From NCBI GenBank assembly GCA_035288405.1, contig DATEAK010000143.1:1-5730 (forward strand): a stretch of 5,730 nucleotides of DNA, written 5' to 3'. Source of the stretch: JACPSX01 sp035288405 [NCBI: bacterium]. Lineage in GTDB: Bacteria; JACPSX01. The notes beneath the pieces were generated by a model, which saw nothing but the letters and a program-made list of their open reading frames with translations, ran no database searches and had not been told where the DNA came from. Positions 1 through 5,730 of this stretch are shown one piece after another; position 1 is the stretch's first letter, and every line of letters starts with the position of its first letter. A program made the translations under genes and the position numbers.

Positions 1-1474
1 TGCCCCATTCGACAATGTTCAGCAACCCCCAGAGTTGCGTCTGAGGCTGCCTGTCATTGCCCGTGGCGCCCCATAGCATGAACACCTTGCCGTCCTTCAA
101 GGCCATGGACGGATTGGAGGTGTGCCTCACCTTCTTGCCGGGCATGACCAGGTTGGGATTGCCCTCGTCCGTATTGAACATGGGCATTCTGTTGTTCATG
201 TTGATCCCGGTGCCCGGGACGACCAGGAAGTTGGACCCCTGGCTCGTGGTTACGGCCATGGCGTTTCCCTCCGCGTCCGTGACGTGGAACGTGGTCGTCC
301 CCAGCTCCCGAAGGTCGATTCCACCCGGGATGGGCCACTCGATGGCTTTGCTCATGTCGATGCGCTTGCGCTGCTCCGCGGCGTACTCCTTCGACAGAAG
401 CCTGTCCAGGGGGATCTTCACAAACTTGGGGTCTCCAATGTACTGGAACCGGTCCGCGAAAGCGAGCTTTTGGGCTTCCGACAAGAGGTGGATCGTTTCC
501 GGGTCGTTTCTCTTCATCTTCTTGAGGTCATAGCCTTCCAGGATGTTCAGCGCCAGAACCTGGGTGATCCCCTGGCTGTTCGGAGGGCAGGCATAGACCT
601 CATAACCGCGGTAGGTGACCTTGAGCGGTGTAACGAATTCGGCGTGAAAGCCCTCGAAATCCTTGAGCTCGAAGAGTCCGCCCTGTTTCTTCGAGAAATC
701 CATAATTTTTCCGGCAATGGGTCCCCGGTAATAGTGGTCGCTCGCGGCTTGCAGTGCGGCCTTCCTTCCCTTCCCCAGATTCTTTTGCTCGACTTCCGCC
801 AGCTCCCGGTAAGTCTTCGCCATGTCCTTCTGGTAAATGATGTCGCCCGCCTTATAGGGCTTCCCGTCTTTGAGATAGATGGCTGCCGTGTCGGGCATCG
901 ACGCGATCTCGACCTTCAGTCTCTCGTTCCATTCGGCGAAGTCCGGGCTTACGGGCACGCCCTTCTCGGCCAGTTCGATGGCGGGCGCCAGGATGTCCTT
1001 CAGGCTCAATCTTCCATATTCCTTCAGGAGCTGGATCCAGCCGTCCCAGGCTCCGGGGACATTCGCCTGGTGCATGCCGTAGGCGGAGAGATCGGGGTTC
1101 CTGAAGAACTCGGCAGTAGCATGGGTGGGGGCGGGGCCGACGCCGTCCAATGCCTTCACGCTCCCGGTCTTCTTCTCATAGTAGAGAGCCCAGGTGCCGC
1201 CGCCCAGGATGTTGGAAAACCAGGGTTCCACGACTCCCAGCACTGCCGCCGTCGCCACCGCGGCGTCGGCCGCGGTGCCTCCCTTTTGCAGGATGCGCAA
1301 CCCGGCTTCAGAAGCCAGATAATGATTCGCCACCACCATGCCGTGCGTGCCTGAGACGGGAGGTTTCGCCCAGGATGGAGGGGCTGCAATGAACAAGGCT
1401 AGAGCCACCCACAGGAGAAGTGCGAGCGGAACTGAAAGAAGAGCCCATCTGCCTCCATTTCTGTAGGTACTCAT
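1..1474 (-). CDS. Exported gamma-glutamyltranspeptidase-family Ntn hydrolase (copy B), 3' end outside the window
   Basis: Reading the minus strand from the ATG at 1474 gives 491 uninterrupted codons to the left edge; alignment to copy A implies about 87 more residues beyond it. AAGGAG lies 9 bases upstream of the ATG. Residues 1-36 are a Sec-like signal peptide: MSTYRNGGRW, a long hydrophobic run, then PSWA before Lys37. The mature part aligns with copy A without gaps and is roughly four-fifths identical. It carries GGTAADAAVATAAVLG, NILGGGTW, CPPNSQGI and GTTTFHVTD, with Thr393 (codon at 298-296) as the expected nucleophile for self-cleavage. It shares copy A's odd features: LDGVGPAP without the usual Arg, NNRMPMF in place of NNQMDDF, and ATGNDRQPQ where classical GGTs have SPGGSR. 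I see no frameshift or stop, so it is a live paralogue as far as visible. It follows the amidohydrolase by 104 bases. The exact substrate is unknown and may differ from that of copy A. Confidence 0.92.
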   Translation of the reverse strand, partial: MSTYRNGGRWALLSVPLALLLWVALALFIAAPPSWAKPPVSGTHGMVVANHYLASEAGLRILQKGGTAADAAVATAAVLGVVEPWFSNILGGGTWALYYEKKTGSVKALDGVGPAPTHATAEFFRNPDLSAYGMHQANVPGAWDGWIQLLKEYGRLSLKDILAPAIELAEKGVPVSPDFAEWNERLKVEIASMPDTAAIYLKDGKPYKAGDIIYQKDMAKTYRELAEVEQKNLGKGRKAALQAASDHYYRGPIAGKIMDFSKKQGGLFELKDFEGFHAEFVTPLKVTYRGYEVYACPPNSQGITQVLALNILEGYDLKKMKRNDPETIHLLSEAQKLAFADRFQYIGDPKFVKIPLDRLLSKEYAAEQRKRIDMSKAIEWPIPGGIDLRELGTTTFHVTDAEGNAMAVTTSQGSNFLVVPGTGINMNNRMPMFNTDEGNPNLVMPGKKVRHTSNPSMALKDGKVFMLWGATGNDRQPQTQLWGLLNIVEWG

Positions 1475-1483
1475 GTTCCCTTT

Positions 1484-1489
1484 CTCCTT
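1484..1489 (-). promoter_or_regulatory. Ribosome binding site of copy B
   Basis: AAGGAG lies 9 bases upstream of the ATG at 1474. A second purine run, AAAGGG, lies closer to the ATG and may contribute. The site confirms the start of a gene whose end lies outside the window. Confidence 0.7.
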
Positions 1490-1503
1490 AGGCAGATCTC
1501 ACG

Positions 1504-1527
1504 GGCCTGCCGTCGCAACGACAGTCC
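1504..1527 (-). other. Hairpin in the spacer between amidohydrolase and copy B
   Basis: On the minus strand CTGTCGT-TGCG-ACGGCAG folds into a 7-base stem (one G-U pair) with a 4-base loop, and a GG/CC pair extends it beyond one mismatch. No run of T follows, so it is not a standard intrinsic terminator. It could stabilise or process the operon message between the second and third genes, or partly dampen transcription into copy B. It is the only clear structure in this 104-base spacer, and its role is inferred from position alone. Confidence 0.4.
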
Positions 1528-1578
1528 GCTCCGCCTTGAACTCCGCGCCGTGGATGGCCCCTCGTTCCTCTGCTGATG

Positions 1579-3381
1579 TTATCTGTCGCTCATCGCCATA
1601 GATTCGCCGGTTCTATGGACAATCTTCCCTCCCACGATTGTCATCAAGACTTTGATGTCCCTTATCTCGTCCTCCGGAACCGTGAGATAGTCCTTATTAA
1701 GGACGGCCAGATCTGCATACTTCCCCTTTTCAATCGATCCTTTGACATTCTCCTGAAAGGACAGATAAGCTCCGTTGATCGTCATGGCCCGGAGCGCCTG
1801 CTCTCGGCTCAACTTCTCGGCGGGAGTGCAGAGCTCGCCGGATTGCCAATCCTTCCGGGCCACTGCCGCCCAAAGGGTGTTGAAAGGATTGATTGGCACG
1901 TTGTCCGAGGCGAGAACGAGGGGCAAGCCGGCCTCGATCATGCTTTTGTAGGGGGCGAGATTAGCCTGCTTTTCCTGCGGCATCGTCTTCAGACGCGCAA
2001 TTCCCGAGATCGACACCTGCTTGGTGGGGATGACGGTCGGGATAACCCCGAGCTGCTTCATCTGTTCGATGTTCTTCGGAGTCACCTCAAGTAAATGCTC
2101 CACAACCCAGCGCCTGCCGGGAAGGGAGAAGGTCTTGTTCACGTCCTCATATGCGGCCAACGTGGCATCCAGGGACTTCTGATCAGCGGTAATGGCGTTC
2201 ACCCGCAGGCCGTATTTGGCGGAGACCTCCGCTGTGTTTCGGAACTGCTCGGGCGTCGGAGCGTCAACGTAATACGCCGCCCAGGCCGTGTAGGGGACTT
2301 CTCCTATTCTGAGTCTTGCCACGTGAGGACTCCCTCCGGACTGCAGGAAAATTCCGCTGATCCTCAGCATATCGTCGCCGAAGCCAGGGCCATCCGCGTA
2401 CGCCGCCCAGTCCCGGATCATCTCATCCAGGTCGGGTTTGACGGCCTTTCCCGGCGTCGGGCTGATCAGCAGATGGCTGCGCACGGTCAATTCACCCTTG
2501 GCCCACAACTCCTTGTACGCCCTTATGACCTCCGAAGAGATGCCGTGCCCCTCGTATGTGCTGGTGGTCCCTACCGCGTTGTACCGTCTCATAGACTCCT
2601 TCAATGCCGCCACTCGAATTTCGTGGGTGAAGCGAGGCACTACCTTCATCAGGCTGAATTCCACAGAGGGCACAAAGCTCTTCTCGCTGATGACTCCCGT
2701 GGGCTCTCCCGTAGCCGGGTCCTTCTCAATCGTGATCCCGTCATACGGAGGCTGCGTGTCCTTGGTAATCCCCGCCAGCCTGAGGGCATAGCTATTGGCG
2801 ATGGACACGACAGGAGGCTTGTCCCAGTAACCCCAGATGCTCCGGATGTAAACCGGGTTATTCGGCGAAACCTTATCCAGATCCCGGCGATTCGGGAATC
2901 TCTTCTCCTTTAGAATCCCGGGGACGTTTGAAAAGAAAGGATAATCGCCGATCGGCATGGTGACGACCCATTCGCCCGGCTTCTTTGTTTGAACTTCCCG
3001 TTCGATAATCTTCAAAATATCGTCAATGGATCTCACGCCGTCCAGAGACGGGTAAGCGAACTTCAACCCCTCCCGGTCCATATGGGCGTGCCCGTCTATG
3101 AAACCCGGAACGACGGTTTTTCCACGCAGGTCGATGACCTCGGTGCTGGGTCCAGCCAGGCTCCCTATCTCCTGGTTCGACCCGACCCCAACGAACCTAC
3201 CATCTTTGACGGCGACGGCTTCAACGATGCTGAAGTTTTTGTCTACCGTGACGATCTTCCCATTCACCAGGATCTTATCCGGCGCCGGATCCTGCACAGC
3301 GGCAAGTGCCATAGAACCGAAAAATATGGGAAGCAACAAGATTGAGGCGATTGCCACAATCAGAGTGAACCTCGATTTCAT
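1579..3381 (-). CDS. Exported amidohydrolase family 3 (YtcJ-like) metal-dependent hydrolase
   Basis: The protein has 600 residues. The ATG at 3381 has GGGAGG 7 bases upstream; an in-frame GTG at 3396 lies next to that site and is less likely. Residues 1-28 are a Sec-type signal peptide (MKSRFT, hydrophobic run, ALA|A), so it should act outside the cytoplasm. The amidohydrolase composite fold is visible: an N-terminal strand region ILVNGKIVTVD (37-47), then VVPGFIDGHAHMD (90-102) with the HxH metal pair His98/His100, VVEH with His429, ASDN with Asp493, and the closing GSIEKGKYADLAVL (548-561) typical of the family. Two usually conserved motifs look altered: the HAIGD block reads NAITADQKS (395-403), and the GxKxxxDGS block reads SGIFLQSGGS (342-351). 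Family-3 members include N-substituted formamide deformylase and many unassigned amidases. It begins 26 bases after copy A ends, so the two are probably cotranscribed. The substrate is unknown; family membership is firm, full catalytic competence is less so. Confidence 0.93.
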   Translation of the reverse strand: MKSRFTLIVAIASILLLPIFFGSMALAAVQDPAPDKILVNGKIVTVDKNFSIVEAVAVKDGRFVGVGSNQEIGSLAGPSTEVIDLRGKTVVPGFIDGHAHMDREGLKFAYPSLDGVRSIDDILKIIEREVQTKKPGEWVVTMPIGDYPFFSNVPGILKEKRFPNRRDLDKVSPNNPVYIRSIWGYWDKPPVVSIANSYALRLAGITKDTQPPYDGITIEKDPATGEPTGVISEKSFVPSVEFSLMKVVPRFTHEIRVAALKESMRRYNAVGTTSTYEGHGISSEVIRAYKELWAKGELTVRSHLLISPTPGKAVKPDLDEMIRDWAAYADGPGFGDDMLRISGIFLQSGGSPHVARLRIGEVPYTAWAAYYVDAPTPEQFRNTAEVSAKYGLRVNAITADQKSLDATLAAYEDVNKTFSLPGRRWVVEHLLEVTPKNIEQMKQLGVIPTVIPTKQVSISGIARLKTMPQEKQANLAPYKSMIEAGLPLVLASDNVPINPFNTLWAAVARKDWQSGELCTPAEKLSREQALRAMTINGAYLSFQENVKGSIEKGKYADLAVLNKDYLTVPEDEIRDIKVLMTIVGGKIVHRTGESMAMSDR

Positions 3382-3388
3382 CGTACTT

Positions 3389-3394
3389 CCTCCC
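3389..3394 (-). promoter_or_regulatory. Ribosome binding site fixing the ATG start of the amidohydrolase
   Basis: GGGAGG lies 7 bases before the ATG at 3381 and overlaps the codons that follow an alternative GTG at 3396. A ribosome using this site would start at the ATG, giving a protein that begins MKSRFT and goes straight into a signal peptide. The site sits inside the 26-base spacer after copy A, which suits translation from a shared message. Confidence 0.75.
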
Positions 3395-3407
3395 ACAGTC
3401 GGGCAAG

Positions 3408-5144
3408 TTACCAGGTCGCCACCCCTGCCGAGCTGCGCGACTCCGCACCACCGACAAAAAGTCCTGTCTTCGGATCAACCACGATCATGTTCATGGTCGC
3501 GAACGTCCCCCGCGTTACGACCTTGTGCCCTTTTGCTTTAAGAGCATTGACGACCTCCGGTGAAAACTTATTCGGCTCAAGCTCCAGGTTGTTGGTAACA
3601 GCGTGAGGATGACTCACGTTCGGGAAAGTGTTTATGATGATCCTCCCGGCATCGACACTTTCTTGAGGGTTCATACCCCATTCCACGACATTCAAGAACC
3701 CCCAGAGTTGAGTCTGTGGTTGCCTGTCGGCTCCCGTTGCCCCCCAGAGCATGAAAACTTTTCCGTCCTTCAAGGCCATGGCGGGGTTGGAAGTATGTCT
3801 CACCTTTTTCCCGGGCATCACCAGGTTCGGGTTCCCCTCGGCGATTTCGAACATCCGCATCCTGTTGTTCATAACGATGCCGGTGCCCGGAACCACCAGG
3901 AAGTTGGCCCCGATGCTGGTGGTTACAGCCATGGCATTGCCTTTGGGATCTACAATGTGAAAGGTTGTCGTCCCGATATCCCCGCTCGCGAGACCCCCGG
4001 GGATGGGCCACTCCATGGCTTTGTTCATGTCGATGCGCTTGCGCTGCGCGGCTGCGTACTCTTTCGACAAGAGTTGCTCCAGGGGGATCTTGACGAACTT
4101 GGGATCTCCGATGTAGTTGTACCGGTCGGCGAAGGCGAGCTTCTGTGCCTCCGAGAGCAGGTGAATAGTCTCCGGGTCATTCCTCTTCATATTCTTGAGG
4201 TCATAGCTTTCCAGTATGTTCATTGCCAGGAGCTGGGTTATCCCCTGACTGTTCGGAGGGCACCCGTAGATTTCAATACCGCGATAATCAACCTTTACCG
4301 GCGTGGCAAATTCGGCATGAAAGCTCTCGAAGTCCTTCAGCTCAAAGAGCCCGCCGCTCTTCTTCTGGCAAGCGACTATTTTTTTCGCGATGGGTCCCCG
4401 GTAAAAGTAGTCGCTTGCCGCCTGCAGGGCTGAGCTCCTTCCCTTCTTGAGATTCCGTTGCTCAATCCTCACAAGTTCCCGATACGTTTTGGCGAGATCT
4501 TTCTGGTAGACGATCTCGCCTACTTTATAGGGTTTCCCGTCCTTGAGATAGATTGCCGCCGTATCCGGCATGGTCGCGATCTCGTCCTTGAGCCGGGTGT
4601 TCCATTCCTCGAAATCAGCGTCTGCAGGGATCCCGGTTTCGGCCAGCTCGATGGCGGGGGCAAGAATATCCTTCAGGCTCAGCTTGCCGTATTTCTTCAG
4701 GAGAAGAATCCATCCGTCCCAAGCTCCGGGTACGTTCGCCTGGTGCATCCCGTAAGCGGGAAGATCCGGGTTCCTGAAAAACTCGGCCGTGGCATGGGTC
4801 GGAGCCGGTGCCACACCGTCCAGAGCGGTCACGTTGCCGGTTTTCTTATCGTAGTGAAGCGCCCAGGTGCCGCCGCCAAGAATATTTGTGAACCACGGCT
4901 CGACAATTCCCAGCACGGCTGCGGTAGCAACTGCGGCATCAGCTGCGGTCCCTCCTTTTTGCAGCATTCTCAACCCCGCTTCGGAAGCAAGATAGTGATT
5001 GGACACGACCATTCCGTGAGTGCCCGAGACGGGTCGCTTCGCCCAGGACACGTGGGGCATGGAAAGGACGACGATCATGGGCAGGAAAAACAGCCCGGCC
5101 AGAAGACGGAGAAGTTCCTTCCTGGTGAATGAATACGGCTTCAC
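3408..5144 (-). CDS. Exported gamma-glutamyltranspeptidase-family Ntn hydrolase (copy A)
   Basis: The 578-residue precursor has normal GGT length. The GTG at 5144 is chosen because GGGAGG lies 8 bases upstream and an export signal begins there; the frame stays open to 5312 but that extension has no signal character. Residues 1-35 form a signal peptide with a Tat-like FTRKELLRL, a hydrophobic core and SWA before Lys36. Family landmarks are GGTAADAAVATAAVLG (64-79), NILGGGTW (88-95), CPPNSQGI (295-302) and GTTTFHIVD (391-399), where Thr392 should be the self-cleavage nucleophile that splits large and small subunits. The end, GGAESRSSAG, matches the family's GGxDPR close. NNRMRMF, PGKKVRH and DRQPQ resemble the YwrD-like branch more than E. 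coli Ggt. The Arg that binds the gamma-glutamyl carboxylate is not in its usual place (LDGVAPAP, 108-115). Membership of the GGT fold is secure; the reaction is not, and amide hydrolysis of an unknown substrate is the safest call. Confidence 0.93.
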   Translation of the reverse strand: MKPYSFTRKELLRLLAGLFFLPMIVVLSMPHVSWAKRPVSGTHGMVVSNHYLASEAGLRMLQKGGTAADAAVATAAVLGIVEPWFTNILGGGTWALHYDKKTGNVTALDGVAPAPTHATAEFFRNPDLPAYGMHQANVPGAWDGWILLLKKYGKLSLKDILAPAIELAETGIPADADFEEWNTRLKDEIATMPDTAAIYLKDGKPYKVGEIVYQKDLAKTYRELVRIEQRNLKKGRSSALQAASDYFYRGPIAKKIVACQKKSGGLFELKDFESFHAEFATPVKVDYRGIEIYGCPPNSQGITQLLAMNILESYDLKNMKRNDPETIHLLSEAQKLAFADRYNYIGDPKFVKIPLEQLLSKEYAAAQRKRIDMNKAMEWPIPGGLASGDIGTTTFHIVDPKGNAMAVTTSIGANFLVVPGTGIVMNNRMRMFEIAEGNPNLVMPGKKVRHTSNPAMALKDGKVFMLWGATGADRQPQTQLWGFLNVVEWGMNPQESVDAGRIIINTFPNVSHPHAVTNNLELEPNKFSPEVVNALKAKGHKVVTRGTFATMNMIVVDPKTGLFVGGAESRSSAGVATW

Positions 5145-5152
5145 GTTCCCAT

Positions 5153-5158
5153 CCTCCC
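5153..5158 (-). promoter_or_regulatory. Ribosome binding site fixing the GTG start of copy A
   Basis: GGGAGG, within AAGGGAGGAT, lies 8 bases upstream of the GTG at 5144. It decides the start: no ATG in this frame sits at the head of the signal peptide, and the upstream in-frame ATG at 5312 would place about 56 polar residues before the export signal. Confidence 0.8.
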
Positions 5159-5185
5159 TTTGCAATTGTTTCGAACCTAATTTTA

Positions 5186-5213
5186 AATATAGGGAGGCTC
5201 TTTTCTTCAACAA
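5186..5213 (-). promoter_or_regulatory. Candidate sigma70-type promoter for the hydrolase operon
   Basis: On the minus strand TTGTTG (5213-5208) is followed after 16 bases by TATATT (5191-5186). The start of transcription would fall near 5178-5180, leaving a leader of about 35 bases before the GTG at 5144. The segment is AT-rich compared with the flanking genes, as expected for a promoter. An alternative pairing, TTGAAG with TTTAAA, overlaps it. No other equally good promoter was seen in the gap after phosphofructokinase or in the spacers between the hydrolase genes. Confidence 0.5.
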
Positions 5214-5219
5214 TAGATT

Positions 5220-5235
5220 TTTCACATTTCTGAAA
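5220..5235. promoter_or_regulatory. Small inverted repeat upstream of the promoter (possible operator)
   Basis: The sequence TTTCA-N6-TGAAA is a perfect 5-base inverted repeat lying 6 bases upstream of the proposed -35 box. Its position would suit an activator or repressor of the hydrolase operon. It is short, AT-rich and could arise by chance, and it does not match the CRP consensus (TGTGA-N6-TCACA). No regulator gene is in the window. Confidence 0.2.
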
Positions 5236-5351
5236 GTTTCCCGCGCGAATTCCGGGCAGGATTCGGAACGGCAAGAAAGAGACTGGAAAGGACGTGTTGA
5301 TAATCTATACAACTGGGTGGCGGAAGTTAGGCGAAGTTTATTGGACCGGCA

Positions 5352-5730
5352 TTAGTACAGGAACATGGGCTTGTGGAGCACGTGAGCTACTTTTGGTTTG
5401 TAGTTCTCTACGTCGTACAGTTCATCAACGTCCACGTGCTTCACTCCCTGCGTCAGGGTCTCGATGGGCACCGTCGTGTACTTCCCTTCCCGCAAGGCCA
5501 CCATCTTCCCGAAGTCCTTCTTCAAGGCGAGATCCGTAGCAAGATTTGCAAAGCTGATCGCCACCATTCGATCCAGGGCATCCGGCTCTCCGCTCCTCAT
5601 CATGTAGGCCACCCTCTGGTAAACCGTGTGGATACCAAGGATCTCTTTAATTGCTTCTTCCGTCAACATCCCGATGCCGCCCAGTTTCCGATGCCCGTAG
5701 GCATCCTGCTGGCCGTACTCCATAACTTTC
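5352..5730 (-). CDS. 6-phosphofructokinase, C-terminal part (5' end outside the window)
   Basis: Only the last 125 codons are visible; the gene enters from the right edge and ends at a TAA (5354-5352). Phosphofructokinase phosphorylates fructose 6-phosphate to fructose 1,6-bisphosphate in the cytoplasm. The visible part begins near a GHRKLGGIG stretch, equivalent to the GHxxLGG region of Pfk[17 protein letters not shown] block follows, in the place of the RxxxLGHxQRGGxPxxxDR motif of classical PfkA, and then [21 protein letters not shown] and the terminal KPMFLY. From memory of the family, this ending and the MMRSG variant fit the bacterial mixed or pyrophosphate-using phosphofructokinase clade rather than E. 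coli-type PfkA. The residues that decide ATP versus pyrophosphate lie in the missing N-terminal part, so the phosphoryl donor cannot be called. It has no evident functional link to the hydrolase genes downstream, and no clear terminator follows it. Confidence 0.88.
   Translation of the reverse strand, partial: KVMEYGQQDAYGHRKLGGIGMLTEEAIKEILGIHTVYQRVAYMMRSGEPDALDRMVAISFANLATDLALKKDFGKMVALREGKYTTVPIETLTQGVKHVDVDELYDVENYKPKVAHVLHKPMFLY

Noticed and set aside
122-1354. Long open frame of 410 codons on the plus strand opposite copy B
   Set aside because: It is antisense to a well-conserved GGT-family reading frame, has no recognisable domain, and a similar-looking frame lies opposite copy A (3603-4433). 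Both follow from the codon pattern of the paralogues beneath them.
1-1474. Possibility that copy B is a frameshifted pseudogene
   Set aside because: Translating the minus strand from 1474 by hand gave 491 codons without a stop or gap relative to copy A, so the visible part is intact.
1576-2913. Two abutting open frames on the plus strand (1576-2094 and 2095-2913) opposite the amidohydrolase
   Set aside because: They are separated only by a stop codon, are rich in Arg/His/Gly as is usual for antisense frames, and show no family motif; the minus-strand amidohydrolase explains this DNA.
1-5110. Repeated 1.4-kb segments (about 1-1440 and 3673-5110) as ends of a mobile element
   Set aside because: The repeats are in direct orientation, coincide with paralogous coding frames, have no terminal inverted repeats or target duplications, and no transposase is present.
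4458-5132. Open frame of 224 codons on the plus strand opposite the N-terminal half of copy A
   Set aside because: It is the reverse-complement shadow of a conserved coding region, with no ribosome binding site or family signature noticed.
5258-5285. Possible terminator after phosphofructokinase (TTCCG...CGGAA, minus strand)
   Set aside because: Only a 5-base stem with a 9-base loop can be drawn, with no following T-tract and about 70 bases past the stop codon; it is too weak to call.
5145-5312. N-terminal extension of copy A starting at an ATG at 5312
   Set aside because: The extra 56 residues are polar and basic, would bury the signal peptide, and run across the likely promoter; the GTG at 5144 has a strong ribosome binding site.

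Overview
The window carries four genes, all on the minus strand. From right to left, in the direction of transcription, they are: the 3' end of a 6-phosphofructokinase gene; a complete gene for a gamma-glutamyltranspeptidase (GGT)-family Ntn hydrolase (copy A); a complete gene for an exported family-3 amidohydrolase (YtcJ-like); and a second GGT-family gene (copy B) that runs off the left edge with about its last 90 codons missing. Roughly 95% of the window is coding. No RNA genes, CRISPR arrays, insertion sequences or phage genes were seen.

Organism: a moderately GC-rich bacterium with strong GGGAGG/AAGGAG Shine-Dalgarno sites and exported hydrolases that have ordinary bacterial signal peptides. 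The phosphofructokinase C-terminus and the style of the hydrolases suggest a deltaproteobacterium-like (Desulfobacterota) anaerobe. This is an impression from sequence style, not a demonstrated placement.

Layout: the phosphofructokinase ends at 5352. A 207-base gap follows, holding a plausible promoter (-35 at 5208-5213, -10 at 5186-5191) and a small inverted repeat just upstream of it. Copy A starts at a GTG (5144) behind a good ribosome binding site and ends at 3408. After only 26 bases the amidohydrolase starts (3381) and runs to 1579. A 104-base spacer with a compact hairpin separates it from copy B, which starts at 1474. The three hydrolase genes look like one operon driven from the 5145-5351 gap.

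How the genes may work together: all three hydrolases carry export signals, so the operon probably encodes an extracytoplasmic set of amide- or peptide-cleaving enzymes. The two GGT-like proteins are about four-fifths identical after the signal peptide. Both keep the nucleophile threonine for self-cleavage. Both lack most residues that classical GGTs use to hold the gamma-glutamyl group, so a label of 'glutathione hydrolase' would be unsafe. The amidohydrolase also departs from its family at two usually conserved metal-site motifs. The most interesting possibility is therefore an exported hydrolase cassette with an unknown, non-glutathione substrate.
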